From: Polyangium sp. 15x6
GTDB taxonomy: Bacteria > Myxococcota_A > Polyangia > Polyangiales > Polyangiaceae
Reading direction: 5' to 3'
DNA: 64,000 nt
Assembly (NCBI RefSeq): GCF_029960785.1
Contig: NZ_JASBQE010000017.1
Coordinates: 1-64,000 of the forward strand
The translations under genes and the position numbers were made by a program. Shown in pieces: positions 32,994-41,700 of the stretch. The stretch's first letter is position 1. Each line of letters starts with the position of its first letter. The notes beneath the pieces were generated by a model that was not told where the DNA came from, did no database searches, and saw only the letters and a program-made list of their open reading frames with translations.

Positions 32994-34313
32994 ATGAGGG
33001 CTCCGCTCGGCAAGCCGAGCTCCGCCCCCAAACCCCCCATGCCCAGCCCCAAACCCACGCCCAAGCCAGCACCCAGGCTCACGCCGAGCCAGCCATCGAC
33101 AGGGTTTCGTGTCGCGCTGATCCTTCTCAAGGTCGTCGCGATCGTCTGGGGGTTCGTCGCGACCCTGGTGTCGCTCATGGCCGCGGTCGGCGCGTTGACC
33201 GAGAACGGTTATGCCCGGGCGCTCATCGCGCTCGCCGTGACCGTGATCGTGCCGCTCGGGATCGCCGACAGGCTCCTGCCAGAAGGAGAAACCAAGGGCG
33301 GGGCGAGCATCATCTCCGACGTGCTCGCGATCTTCTTGCTCGGCGTGTCGCTCGCGTTCACGGGCGCCGCGAAGTTCACCGGGTCGCTCTACGTGAAGGA
33401 AGGCGATCGTCTCGCGGCCTCGGGTTACAAGACGCTCGCGCAGGTCGCGTATCTGCTCGGCGGCGTGAAGCCCGCGTTCCCGGAGCCCGCACCCGCCGCC
33501 ACGCCCGCGATGGACGCGGTCACGGACGCCGGCGCAGACGCGGAAGCCGCAGCGGACGCCGGCGCAGAAGCGGACGCGGCGGCGGTGACGCCCGCGGTCG
33601 CGGACGCAGGCACGGCAGCGGACGCGAGCGCGCCCGTGGACGCCGGCGCGACGGGGAAGGGCGACAAGACGCCGGCCGAGCTCTTCCGTGATCTGTCGCC
33701 GTCGGTCGTGACGATCTTCGTGAAGAAGGGCGAGGCGCAAGGCGGCGGGACGGGGTTCTTGATCGACGAGGCGGGGGTCGTCGTGACGAACCACCACGTG
33801 ATCGACGGCGCCGCGTCGGCGCGGCTCAAGTTCGAGAACGGCGCGATCTACGGCGACATCCAGGTGCTCGTGGACAGCCGCGAGGCGGACCTCGCCCTCC
33901 TCGGGATCGAGATCGAGAAGCCCCTCGAAGGCGGCACGCCGCCGAGCGCGAAGCCGCTCGATCTCGGCGACTCGGACAAGATCGTGGTCGGCGAGAGGGC
34001 GATCGCGATCGGCAATCCGCTCGGGCTCGAGCACACGCTGACCGACGGGCTGGTCTCGGCGCGGCGGCTGCACGAGGGGCGGCAGTGGATCCAGATCTCG
34101 GTGCCGATTTCCCCGGGAAACTCGGGCGGGCCGCTGTTCAACATGCGCGGTGAGGTGATCGGGATCAACACGGCCCAGTTCGGCGGTGCCTTCGCGGGAG
34201 CGCAGAACCTGAACCTCGCCGTGCCGGTGAACGAGCTCAAGCGCCTCGTCAAATCGAGTTACCCGGGGCGGCGCAAGCTCGGCGATCCGAGCGCCTCCTC
34301 CAGCCAGTGGTGA
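32994..34313 (+). CDS. Membrane-anchored HtrA/DegP-like serine protease without PDZ
   Basis: 439 residues from MRAPLGKP. After a Pro/Lys-rich start come three hydrophobic helices (about 37-60, 66-85 and 92-112), then a long Ala/Asp linker (about 160-220) and a trypsin-like domain. The catalytic triad is visible as His in VVTNHHVIDG, Asp in READLALLG and Ser in SPGNSGGPLFN. The chain ends about 45 residues after the Ser region, leaving no space for a PDZ domain, so substrate recognition must differ from classic HtrA. Its stop overlaps the next start, so the two are co-expressed. It is divergent from uvrC. Confidence 0.9.
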   Translation: MRAPLGKPSSAPKPPMPSPKPTPKPAPRLTPSQPSTGFRVALILLKVVAIVWGFVATLVSLMAAVGALTENGYARALIALAVTVIVPLGIADRLLPEGETKGGASIISDVLAIFLLGVSLAFTGAAKFTGSLYVKEGDRLAASGYKTLAQVAYLLGGVKPAFPEPAPAATPAMDAVTDAGADAEAAADAGAEADAAAVTPAVADAGTAADASAPVDAGATGKGDKTPAELFRDLSPSVVTIFVKKGEAQGGGTGFLIDEAGVVVTNHHVIDGAASARLKFENGAIYGDIQVLVDSREADLALLGIEIEKPLEGGTPPSAKPLDLGDSDKIVVGERAIAIGNPLGLEHTLTDGLVSARRLHEGRQWIQISVPISPGNSGGPLFNMRGEVIGINTAQFGGAFAGAQNLNLAVPVNELKRLVKSSYPGRRKLGDPSASSSQW

Positions 34314-35860
34314 GTCCATTGCGCCAGAAAATCGTCTTCGTCTTGCTCATCTGCCTCCTCGGAGGGTTCGGCGCGATCTTCGTGACGCGGAGCCGCGCGC
34401 CCCACACGGCGCCGCCGGCGAAAAGCGAGGCCGCAGAAGCCGCGCTGCCCGCGCCGAGCGGGAGCACGAGCGCAGGCCCCGCGGCGAGCGCCGTCGCGAG
34501 CGCGGGGCCCGTGCCGAGCACGAGCGCGAGCGCGGGCCCCGTGCCCGTGGCGAACGGGAGCTCGAGCGCAGGCGCGCCGCCGGCGGACGCGAAGCCGCAG
34601 GCGTTGCTCGATCGGCCGCTGAAGGTGGTGTCGCTCGGCTGGGAGCTCGCGGCGCCGGGGATGCTCGCGAACGAGGGACAAACGCCGGGGCCGAAGAGCG
34701 TGTTCACGGCGGCGGGGCTCGACGTGCGGATCGCGGTGTCGGACGCGATGAGCGCGGTCGAGGAGGCGCTCGCGCGCGGCGGCGGGGACGAGAACGGCGC
34801 GGACGTGGCCGTGGTGCCGCTGCCGACGTTCATCGCGGCCTACGAGCGGCTGCGGGCGCTGTCGCCCGAGGTGTTCTTCGTGGCCGGGTTTTCCCGCGGG
34901 CGCGAGGCGTTCGCAGCGAAGGACGGGCTGCCCACGGGGCCCGTGAAGGGCGACGTGACGCTGGTGGGTAGGCCGGGCGCGCCGTCGACGTTCGTGGGGC
35001 TGTTCTTGCTCGACGTGGCGGGCGTGCCGTCCGCGAACGTGAAGGTCGTGGCGCCGGGGAGTCACGACGAAAAAGAGGCCGGGTTCATCGCGTTCGATCG
35101 GACGGAGATGGGCGCGGACGGGGCCGCAGGGCGCAAGATCGTGCTGACGACGGCGGACGCGCCGAAGCTCGTTCCGCTCGTGGCCGTGGCGCCGCGCGGG
35201 TTCATCGCCGACAAGGAGCGCGCGCTCGCGGCGCTCGCGAAGGGTCTTCTGGAAGGTCAGAAGAAGCTCGCCACGGATCCGCCGGGCGGGGCGCGGATCG
35301 TGGCAGCAGCGAAGGGCGCGCCGGAGCCGCTCACGCTCTTGCGGCGGCTCGGGGACGTGGCGCCGGCGTCGATCGGGGACAACGCGAGGATGGCGGGTCT
35401 GTCGGGGCGCGGGGCGCTCACGCTGACGACGTTGTTCCAGCGGTCGTGGCAGCTTTATCGCGGGGCGTCGCTGCTCGCGACGCCGCCGCCGGAGGCGCCG
35501 CCGATCGCGACGAACGTGATCGCGGCGCTCGCGCGGTCGGGCGCGCTGCCCGGCGGCGACGCGAAGGCCGAGGCGAGCAAGGGCAAGCTGGAAGAGGGCG
35601 CGAAGCCGCTCGTCGTGTTCCGTCAGGAAAAGCTCGACGAGGAGGCGCTGATCGACACGATCGGGCTGCTCGCGGCGGTGTTCGAGCGGAGCGTGGTGCG
35701 CGTGTCCGTGACGAGCGGGGCGGGCGTGGACGGGGCGAAGACGAAGAAGGTGATCGAGGCGGCGGCGGGGCGCTTCGATCTCGAGAGCGGCAAGCTCGTG
35801 GCGCCGAAGAAGGCGGGCGCGAAGGGGGCGGCGGTGGTGGAGGTGATGGCGCTGCCATAG
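34307..35860 (+). CDS. Membrane-anchored substrate-binding-like protein
   Basis: 517 residues. Two adjacent GTG codons (34307 and 34310) are possible starts; the second gives a GTGA overlap with the protease gene. A single N-terminal transmembrane helix (about 8-27) is followed by a low-complexity Ala/Ser/Pro/Gly linker to about residue 95. The rest resembles an NMT1/TauA-type periplasmic binding fold (PLKVVSLGWELAAPGMLANE, ADVAVVPLPTFIAAYERL, MALP end). No transporter genes are adjacent, so it may be a structural or sensing relative. Coupling to the HtrA-like protease suggests they act together in the periplasm. Confidence 0.72.
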   Translation: MVSPLRQKIVFVLLICLLGGFGAIFVTRSRAPHTAPPAKSEAAEAALPAPSGSTSAGPAASAVASAGPVPSTSASAGPVPVANGSSSAGAPPADAKPQALLDRPLKVVSLGWELAAPGMLANEGQTPGPKSVFTAAGLDVRIAVSDAMSAVEEALARGGGDENGADVAVVPLPTFIAAYERLRALSPEVFFVAGFSRGREAFAAKDGLPTGPVKGDVTLVGRPGAPSTFVGLFLLDVAGVPSANVKVVAPGSHDEKEAGFIAFDRTEMGADGAAGRKIVLTTADAPKLVPLVAVAPRGFIADKERALAALAKGLLEGQKKLATDPPGGARIVAAAKGAPEPLTLLRRLGDVAPASIGDNARMAGLSGRGALTLTTLFQRSWQLYRGASLLATPPPEAPPIATNVIAALARSGALPGGDAKAEASKGKLEEGAKPLVVFRQEKLDEEALIDTIGLLAAVFERSVVRVSVTSGAGVDGAKTKKVIEAAAGRFDLESGKLVAPKKAGAKGAAVVEVMALP

Positions 35861-35896
35861 TGGGGCGCCGCGATTTCGGAGGGCGAGGGCCGGGTC

Positions 35897-36289
35897 ATGT
35901 TGAGAATCCTTCGCGAACAGGTGGATGCGCTGCGCCAGGCGGAGCTCGAAGAGTACCGGGAGCGCGTGATCGCGCAGATCCAAGGTATTTTTCCGGCGGA
36001 ATGGTCGAGGCTCGGCGAGGAGGGCTGCGGGGCGCTCGTCGATCGGGCGCTCGGGCGCGCGGCGCGTCACGGGTGCAAGTCGGAGCAGGACGTGTTCCGT
36101 TACGTGTCGCTGATGCTGGTGCTCGGGCCCGATTTCGAGGAAGATCCGGCGCTGCCCTGGGTCCGCGAGATTCTCGAAGACCCGGAGGCGAGCGGATGGC
36201 AAAAGGTGAGCGCATTGATGGACCGGGCCATCGCGTGGCTGCGCGAGCGCGACGCGCCGAAGGCCGCAGAGGAGGTGGGTCGTGAGTGA
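35897..36289 (+). CDS. Small helical protein upstream of the M15 peptidase
   Basis: 130 residues, helical and charged (LREQVDALRQAELEEYRERV), with PALPWVREILEDP near the end. No signal peptide. It overlaps the M15 peptidase gene by 8 bp, so the two products are made together. Similar small proteins next to lytic enzymes often act as adaptors or inhibitors; that is inference. The ATG follows GGAGGGCGAGG at a wide but usable distance. Confidence 0.68.
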   Translation: MLRILREQVDALRQAELEEYRERVIAQIQGIFPAEWSRLGEEGCGALVDRALGRAARHGCKSEQDVFRYVSLMLVLGPDFEEDPALPWVREILEDPEASGWQKVSALMDRAIAWLRERDAPKAAEEVGRE

Positions 36290-37406
36290 AGGCGATGTGC
36301 CCATTCCGCGGCCGCGGCCAGAGCGGCCGGAGGACCAGGTCGCAAAGGCAGACCAGCTCCAGAACGCGGATCAGGCCGCGTCGAACATGCCCGCGTCCGA
36401 GGCCGGCGCGGCCTGCGCGGATTGTCCGGCGGGCTTCAAGCTCGAATACAAGAGCCGCTACACGGAGCAGGGGCAGCAGGACAAGACGCCGAACCGGTAC
36501 ACGAAAGAGGTGTGGGTGCCGGCGAAGGAGTTCATCTTCCTGATCGGGCAGGATCGGAAGCTGACGGTCCGGACGAACCCGCCGATGGCAGACGCGGAGT
36601 GGGAGGTGAAGCCGATCGGGAGCCACAGCGGGACGCCGACGCCGAACAAGGGCAAGGGCGCGGAGTTCACGTGGGTCCCGAAGGTGACGGCGTCGCAGCG
36701 GCCCGTGAACGGCTCGAAGCAGCGGAACAAGCCGGTGGGCTACGAGATCACGGTGAAGCTGACGCGCGGGCGGTCGACGACGTACACGGAGAAGATCGAG
36801 CAGGACGTGCGCGACATCATCCGGCAGGAGTACGTCGATTATCGGTCGCTGCCGGCGAAGAAGACCTCGCTGCACGTGCCGTACCGGGACCAGATCGTGC
36901 CAGCGCCGCGGCCGGAGTTTCTCAACGCGAACAACTACGCCGCGGACAAGGTGGTGCTGAACTCCGGAATGCTCCAGCTGCTCGAAGCCGTGGAGGCAGA
37001 GTATGGGGAGAGGGTGACCGTGAACAGCGCGTGGCGTTGCCCGCAACGCAACAAGGCGGTCGGGGGCGTGCCAAACTCGAACCACCAGCACGGCGGCGCG
37101 ATCGACATGGCGCCCAGCAACTACAACGGCATCCGGGGGACGCAGGCAGGCCGGACCGCGATCCTGAACCTCTACCGGGCCGCGCTGCGGGCGAAGGACA
37201 AGGCCGGCGGGCGGATGGTGCTGCTCGAAAAGGGGAAGGACGCGCTGCAAACCGGCAATACGGATCTACCGAAGCCCGACGCGAAGCACCCGGACAAGAA
37301 CGACGACGGAATCCGGGACGGCGACGCGGCGACGCTGAGCAAATTGAACAACGCGTCCCACGTGCACATCGACAAGGAGCCGCCAGACGGCGGGAAAGAC
37401 GATTAG
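36282..37406 (+). CDS. M15-family peptidoglycan peptidase, possible T6SS effector
   Basis: 374 residues from a GTG preceded by GGAGGTGG. The C-terminal domain (about 205-365) is a zinc D-Ala-D-Ala carboxypeptidase/endopeptidase of the M15_3 type: SAWRCPQRN, then S266-x-H268-x2-G-x-A-x-D275 (SNHQHGGAID) and H360-V-H362-I-D. The middle (about 60-180) is an all-beta region of unknown role. No signal peptide is present. The N-terminus carries DVPIPRPRPERPE, the same motif that ends amidase copy 1 in the T6SS block (VPIPRPRP), suggesting a shared delivery or docking tag. Its partner gene lies just upstream. Confidence 0.87.
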   Translation: MSEGDVPIPRPRPERPEDQVAKADQLQNADQAASNMPASEAGAACADCPAGFKLEYKSRYTEQGQQDKTPNRYTKEVWVPAKEFIFLIGQDRKLTVRTNPPMADAEWEVKPIGSHSGTPTPNKGKGAEFTWVPKVTASQRPVNGSKQRNKPVGYEITVKLTRGRSTTYTEKIEQDVRDIIRQEYVDYRSLPAKKTSLHVPYRDQIVPAPRPEFLNANNYAADKVVLNSGMLQLLEAVEAEYGERVTVNSAWRCPQRNKAVGGVPNSNHQHGGAIDMAPSNYNGIRGTQAGRTAILNLYRAALRAKDKAGGRMVLLEKGKDALQTGNTDLPKPDAKHPDKNDDGIRDGDAATLSKLNNASHVHIDKEPPDGGKDD

Positions 37407-37485
37407 CCGGTCGTGACGGGCCCGTGAAGGGCTCGTGATCAGGAGGACTTCCAGAGGTCGGGGCACCTCGTGTACCCTCGTCCGG

Positions 37486-38907
37486 ATGGCATCCGAGAAC
37501 GGCCGTTACGACAAGCTCGCCGAGATCGCGTCCGGCGGCATGGCCACGGTCTACCTCGCGCGTGCCCACGGCCTCGGCGGGTTCGAACGGCTCGTCGCCG
37601 TGAAGGAGATGCACCCGCATCTCGCCAAGGAGCCGGAGTTCGTCGCGATGTTCCTCGACGAAGCCCGGCTCGCCGCGCAGATCCGGCACCCGAACGTGGT
37701 CGCGACCCTGGACGTGACCGAGAACGAGGAGGGGACGCTCTCGCTCGTGATGGAATACGTCGAGGGGCCGAGCCTGCAGCAGATCCTGCGGCGCGCGGTT
37801 CGTCAGCACGATCGCGTGCCGATCGACATCGGGCTCCGGATCTTCCTCGACGCGCTCTCGGGCCTCGACGCCGCGCACGAGCTCACGGACGGGAGCGGCG
37901 TGCCGCTGCACATCGTGCACCGCGATGTGTCCCCGCAAAACGTCCTCGTGAGCACGGATGGGATTGCCAAACTGACCGATTTCGGGGTCGCGCGCGCCGA
38001 TTCCCGGCTTTCGAGCACGCGCACGGGGACGGTGAAGGGGAAGGTGCCGTACATGGCGCCCGAGCAGATTCGCTCGAAGCCGCTCGATCGGCGTACGGAC
38101 GTGTATGCGGCAGGGGTGGTGCTGTGGGAGATGCTCGCCTGCCGGCGGCTCGTGCAGGCCGATAGCGAGGTCGCGATGATGTACCAGATCACCGAGGGCA
38201 CGGCCGTCTCGCCGCGCGAGGTGATTCCGGAGGTGCCCGAGGGCATCGCGCGGGCTTGCTTGAAGGCATTGGAGAAAAACCCGGACGAGCGATACACGAG
38301 CGCCGCCGAGTTCGCCGAGGCGCTGGAGGCGGCCGCGCGCGCAGAAGGGGTCGTGGTGGCGAATCACCGCGCGGTGGCGGCGTATGTCCGGGCGATCAAC
38401 GTGCACCGCGCGCCGTCGGCGCTCGCCCCGGAGGGCCGGCGATCGGTGGTGTCCGGCATTTCGGGCGTGACGGGCTCGGGGACGGGGAGCAAGGAGGCGG
38501 CGCTGCCGGCACCCTCGACGCCGGCACGCACGGCGCTCACGAGCACGCAGGACGCGGACGTCGAGGCGTCGAAGAAGAGGTCGTCCCGGGGGATTTTCAT
38601 TTCGATCGGCGCGGTGGCGGTGGCGGCGCTCGCGGTGTTCGTGTGGATGCGGTATGGGAAGCCGCCGACGGACGCCCAGCTACCGAGCGAGGCGCCGGCC
38701 ATGCAGGGCGCGCCGGTCGAGACGCAGGCGCCGCCCGTGATGACGGCCGCGGCGCCGCCGTCCGCCGCGTCCGCGGTGGTGTCGGCGTCGGCGTCGGCGA
38801 ACACGGCGCCCGCGGCGGCGAAGCCCGCGGCGCCCATTTCGACGGCCACGACGAGCCGAACGGCAAAACCTCCATCGAAGGGGGGCTATCGTCCCCGGGA
38901 GTTATGA
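37486..38907 (+). CDS. Hanks-type Ser/Thr protein kinase, one membrane span
   Basis: 473 residues from MASENGRYDKL. The kinase domain (about 8-280) has all active motifs: ASGGMATVYLAR, VAVKEM, HRDVSPQNVLV, LTDFGVA and MAPEQ. A Ser/Pro/Ala linker leads to one transmembrane helix (about 366-385, ISIGAVAVAALAVFVW) and a low-complexity external tail of about 85 residues with no recognisable sensor domain. The stop overlaps the start of the TPR gene (ATGA), so kinase and TPR protein form an operon. Confidence 0.95.
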   Translation: MASENGRYDKLAEIASGGMATVYLARAHGLGGFERLVAVKEMHPHLAKEPEFVAMFLDEARLAAQIRHPNVVATLDVTENEEGTLSLVMEYVEGPSLQQILRRAVRQHDRVPIDIGLRIFLDALSGLDAAHELTDGSGVPLHIVHRDVSPQNVLVSTDGIAKLTDFGVARADSRLSSTRTGTVKGKVPYMAPEQIRSKPLDRRTDVYAAGVVLWEMLACRRLVQADSEVAMMYQITEGTAVSPREVIPEVPEGIARACLKALEKNPDERYTSAAEFAEALEAAARAEGVVVANHRAVAAYVRAINVHRAPSALAPEGRRSVVSGISGVTGSGTGSKEAALPAPSTPARTALTSTQDADVEASKKRSSRGIFISIGAVAVAALAVFVWMRYGKPPTDAQLPSEAPAMQGAPVETQAPPVMTAAAPPSAASAVVSASASANTAPAAAKPAAPISTATTSRTAKPPSKGGYRPREL

Positions 38908-39887
38908 CGCGTTTCATGCGACGTTCCCTCGCAGCATTGGTGATGGCAGCCCAGCTCGTCCTTTCGAGCGCGCCCGCGCTGGCCGGACCGACCTCCGCAT
39001 CCCCGGCCGCGGCGCAGAAGGCGTTCGACGCGGGGCAGGATCTGTTCGACAAGGGCCGACACGAGGAGGCGATCGCCAAGTTTCGCGAGGCCTACTCCAT
39101 CACGAAGAGCCCGAATGCACGATTGATGGTCGCACGCTCGCTCCTCGCGCTGGGCAAGATGGTCGAGGCGTACGAAGAGCTTTCGGCGACGCGCATCGAA
39201 GCGGCGACGCTCGCCGAGCAGCAACCGAAATACGAGCGGGCCCGCGACAGCGCGGCGGCCGACCTCGCGGCGCTCGAGCCCAAGGTGGCGAAGGTGATCG
39301 TGGCGCTCGCGCAGCCCGAGGGGGCGCGTGTGACCCTCAATGGCACGGCGCTGCCCGCCGAGCGGCTCGGCGTGGCCATCGTGGTGCTGCCAGGCAAGGT
39401 GGTGGTGGAGGTCGAGCCAGCGAAAGGCGCGCCCATGCACCGCGAGGAGGTCGTGGTCGGCGGGCAGACGAAGACGATCTTCGTGGCCCCGGGCGCCGAG
39501 GCGCCGAAGACCGAGCCGAGTGCGCCCGCGCCCGCGGCATCGACGACGGGCGGCGGGGTGCGGATCGCCGGATACGTGGTCGCAGGGCTCGGCGTGGTGG
39601 GGCTCGGGGTGTTTGGCGTGACGACCGCGATGGCGCAGAGCAAATACGACGGGCTCGTCGCCGATTGCGGGGGCAAGCGGTGCACGGATCCGCGGTATGC
39701 GGACGTGATCGACGAGGGGAAACGGCTCGAGACGATCGCGCTCGGCTCACTCGTGGGCGGCGCGGTGGGCGTGGCGGCGGGCGCGCTGATGATCACGCTC
39801 GGCGGGCCGAAAGCGGCGAAGAAGACGGACGCCCGGGTCGTGGTCGGGCCCGGGGGCGCGTTCGTCGAGGTGGGTGGGGCGTTCTGA
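38904..39887 (+). CDS. Exported TPR protein with C-terminal membrane spans
   Basis: 327 residues. Signal peptide (about 1-28, ending SSAPALA), TPR-like helices (about 36-110, AFDAGQDLFDKGRHEEAIAKF), a small PEGA-like beta domain (about 135-195, GARVTLNGTALPAERLGVAI), a Pro/Ala linker, and two hydrophobic helices (about 222-245 and 282-302). This arrangement is frequent in myxobacterial operons with Ser/Thr kinases. The ATG overlaps the kinase stop. A role as envelope partner or output of that kinase is likely but unproven. Confidence 0.82.
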   Translation: MTRFMRRSLAALVMAAQLVLSSAPALAGPTSASPAAAQKAFDAGQDLFDKGRHEEAIAKFREAYSITKSPNARLMVARSLLALGKMVEAYEELSATRIEAATLAEQQPKYERARDSAAADLAALEPKVAKVIVALAQPEGARVTLNGTALPAERLGVAIVVLPGKVVVEVEPAKGAPMHREEVVVGGQTKTIFVAPGAEAPKTEPSAPAPAASTTGGGVRIAGYVVAGLGVVGLGVFGVTTAMAQSKYDGLVADCGGKRCTDPRYADVIDEGKRLETIALGSLVGGAVGVAAGALMITLGGPKAAKKTDARVVVGPGGAFVEVGGAF

Positions 39888-39904
39888 TCCGGGCGAGGTT
39901 TGGC

Positions 39905-40705
39905 ATGGCGTACAACAACACGATTTCGAGGCTCGGCTGGTTGCCGCTCTTCGTTGGCCTCGTCGGCTGCAACCGGGACTGGAACGCGTACGATCCGCGG
40001 CTCGGCGGCGGAGGCGCGAGCGTGGGGACGAGCGCTTCGAGCGGCAGCGATTCAGGCGGGGGCGCTCCAGTGAGCAGCAGTTCCAGCTCCGGCATGGGCG
40101 GCGCCGGGGGCGCCGGGGGCGCGGGCGGGGCTCCGCAGTGCACGATCGCCTTGAAGGACGATTTCGACGACGGGATGACCGATCCGGCGGAATGGTCGAT
40201 CTATACGGAAGCCGGCGCGTCGATCGCCGAGTCCGAGGGCAACCTGGTCATGACGATAGAGTCCGGGGCCCCAGGGTACGCGGTGCATTACTCGACCCAG
40301 CCGTACGACATTTCGAATTGCGGCGCGTTCGTCCAGGTGCTGGAGGTCCCGAACCCGACCGCCAAAGCTTATGCGTCATTCCAGGTCGGCACGGGGGCCG
40401 AGAACGCGGTCGAGATCGCTTTCTACCAGGGGACGCTGTACTTCCACAAGATCCTCGATAACAACTACACCGATGTGGCGTATATCGAATACGATCCCAC
40501 CGCGCACGCGTTCTGGCGCATTCGCGAGCAGGACGGCAATACGTTCTGGGAGACGTCGCCCGACGCGCAGCAATGGACGGTGCAGGCGAGCGAGCCGAAC
40601 CCGCTGCCCGTCGGGGAGTTGTACGTGGCCCTGACCGGAGGGATCGACGAGCCGGCGCCGGACCCGGGCCGGGCGCGTTTCGACAATTTCAACATCCTGC
40701 CCTGA
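39905..40705 (+). CDS. Putative lipoprotein with lectin-like C-terminal domain
   Basis: 266 residues. The N-terminal hydrophobic stretch ends in GLVGC, a good lipobox. A Gly/Ser-rich tether (about 35-80) leads to a beta-rich domain beginning LKDDFDDGMTDPAEWSIYTE, which resembles the concanavalin-like folds of DUF1349-type proteins (FWRIREQDGNTFWETSPDAQ). No catalytic residues are recognisable. It follows the TPR gene by 17 bp and may be the third gene of the kinase operon. Confidence 0.7.
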   Translation: MAYNNTISRLGWLPLFVGLVGCNRDWNAYDPRLGGGGASVGTSASSGSDSGGGAPVSSSSSSGMGGAGGAGGAGGAPQCTIALKDDFDDGMTDPAEWSIYTEAGASIAESEGNLVMTIESGAPGYAVHYSTQPYDISNCGAFVQVLEVPNPTAKAYASFQVGTGAENAVEIAFYQGTLYFHKILDNNYTDVAYIEYDPTAHAFWRIREQDGNTFWETSPDAQQWTVQASEPNPLPVGELYVALTGGIDEPAPDPGRARFDNFNILP

Positions 40706-40726
40706 TGCAGGCAGGTTTCCAGCGCG

Positions 40727-41638
40727 TCACTGCGATTCGACGCTGATCTTGTTGCCCTTCACGTCCACGGCCACGGCCCGGACGCGGAGCATGCCGCTCG
40801 TGACCGTGCCGACGAGCCCTGTGAACGTGAAATCAATTTCGTACGCCGACATCGTGTTGTTGTATCTTTGCGGGCGGACGAGAATGCCCTCGTTGTTCGG
40901 GTCGTCGATGACGACGTCGGATTCGCTCGACGTGTAGGTGCGATTCCAGTCCTCGATGTCGTAGACCCGCTCGGAGAGGGGCTCGAGGCCTTCGAGGATG
41001 GCGGCCGCGTCGGCCTCGAAGGTGGCGACGGAGACGCTGCGGAGATCGAGCTCGCCCGCAGGGACGCGGGCCCGGACCGTGATCTTGGGCTCGAGGGGGG
41101 TCGTCATGTCCACCTTGCCAATCTCCAGCGTGGGTGCGCCTCTGTCCGAATAGGGCAGGACGTCGAGCGGGTGGACACAGTCCTTCTTGTTGTCGCCGGG
41201 CTTGCGAATCTCGAAGTGCAGGTGCGCGAAGCCATTCGAGGCCTTGCCACTCTCGGCGATGGCCTCGCCGGCGTCGACCCTGTCCCCGACGTCGACGTCG
41301 ACCTCGGAGCAATGCACGTACGTGCTGTAGTAGCCGCCGTGATCGACCTTGACGAGCATACCGCCGGCGCTCGTGTCCTCCTGGATCTCGCTGACCACGC
41401 CCGCGGCGATCGAGTAGACGTCCGTGCCCTCGGGGACGGCAATGTCGATGCCGCGATGAAAGTCGTAGACGTCGTCTTCCGTGCGGACGCGGGGACCAAA
41501 GGTCGATGAGAGTGGAAAATCACCTTCGGTCGCGCCGCTGATTGGCCAGACGACAGGCCCGTCCGCGCCGCAGCCGGCCAGGACGAGCGCGCCCGCAGAA
41601 ACGAGGACAGAAGCTCCCCGCGACAATAAGGATTTCAT
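40727..41638 (-). CDS. M23-family peptidase lipoprotein (LytM-like)
   Basis: 303 residues. The signal ends in LVLAGC (lipobox). The M23 domain (about 45-170) shows the zinc motif HRGIDIAVPEGTDVYS (HxxxD) and HLHFEI, with STFGPR and VKVDHGGYYSTYVH between. All zinc ligands are present, so it may cut peptidoglycan peptide bridges rather than act only as an activator. About 130 extra residues after the domain form beta strands of unknown role. It converges on the lipoprotein gene at 39905-40705. Confidence 0.9.
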   Translation of the reverse strand: MKSLLSRGASVLVSAGALVLAGCGADGPVVWPISGATEGDFPLSSTFGPRVRTEDDVYDFHRGIDIAVPEGTDVYSIAAGVVSEIQEDTSAGGMLVKVDHGGYYSTYVHCSEVDVDVGDRVDAGEAIAESGKASNGFAHLHFEIRKPGDNKKDCVHPLDVLPYSDRGAPTLEIGKVDMTTPLEPKITVRARVPAGELDLRSVSVATFEADAAAILEGLEPLSERVYDIEDWNRTYTSSESDVVIDDPNNEGILVRPQRYNNTMSAYEIDFTFTGLVGTVTSGMLRVRAVAVDVKGNKISVESQ

Positions 41639-41700
41639 GAATGTATGATATCATCCGTGACCGGTCGCGGGAGGGAAATGCGCTTCCCAGGCCCGACCGT

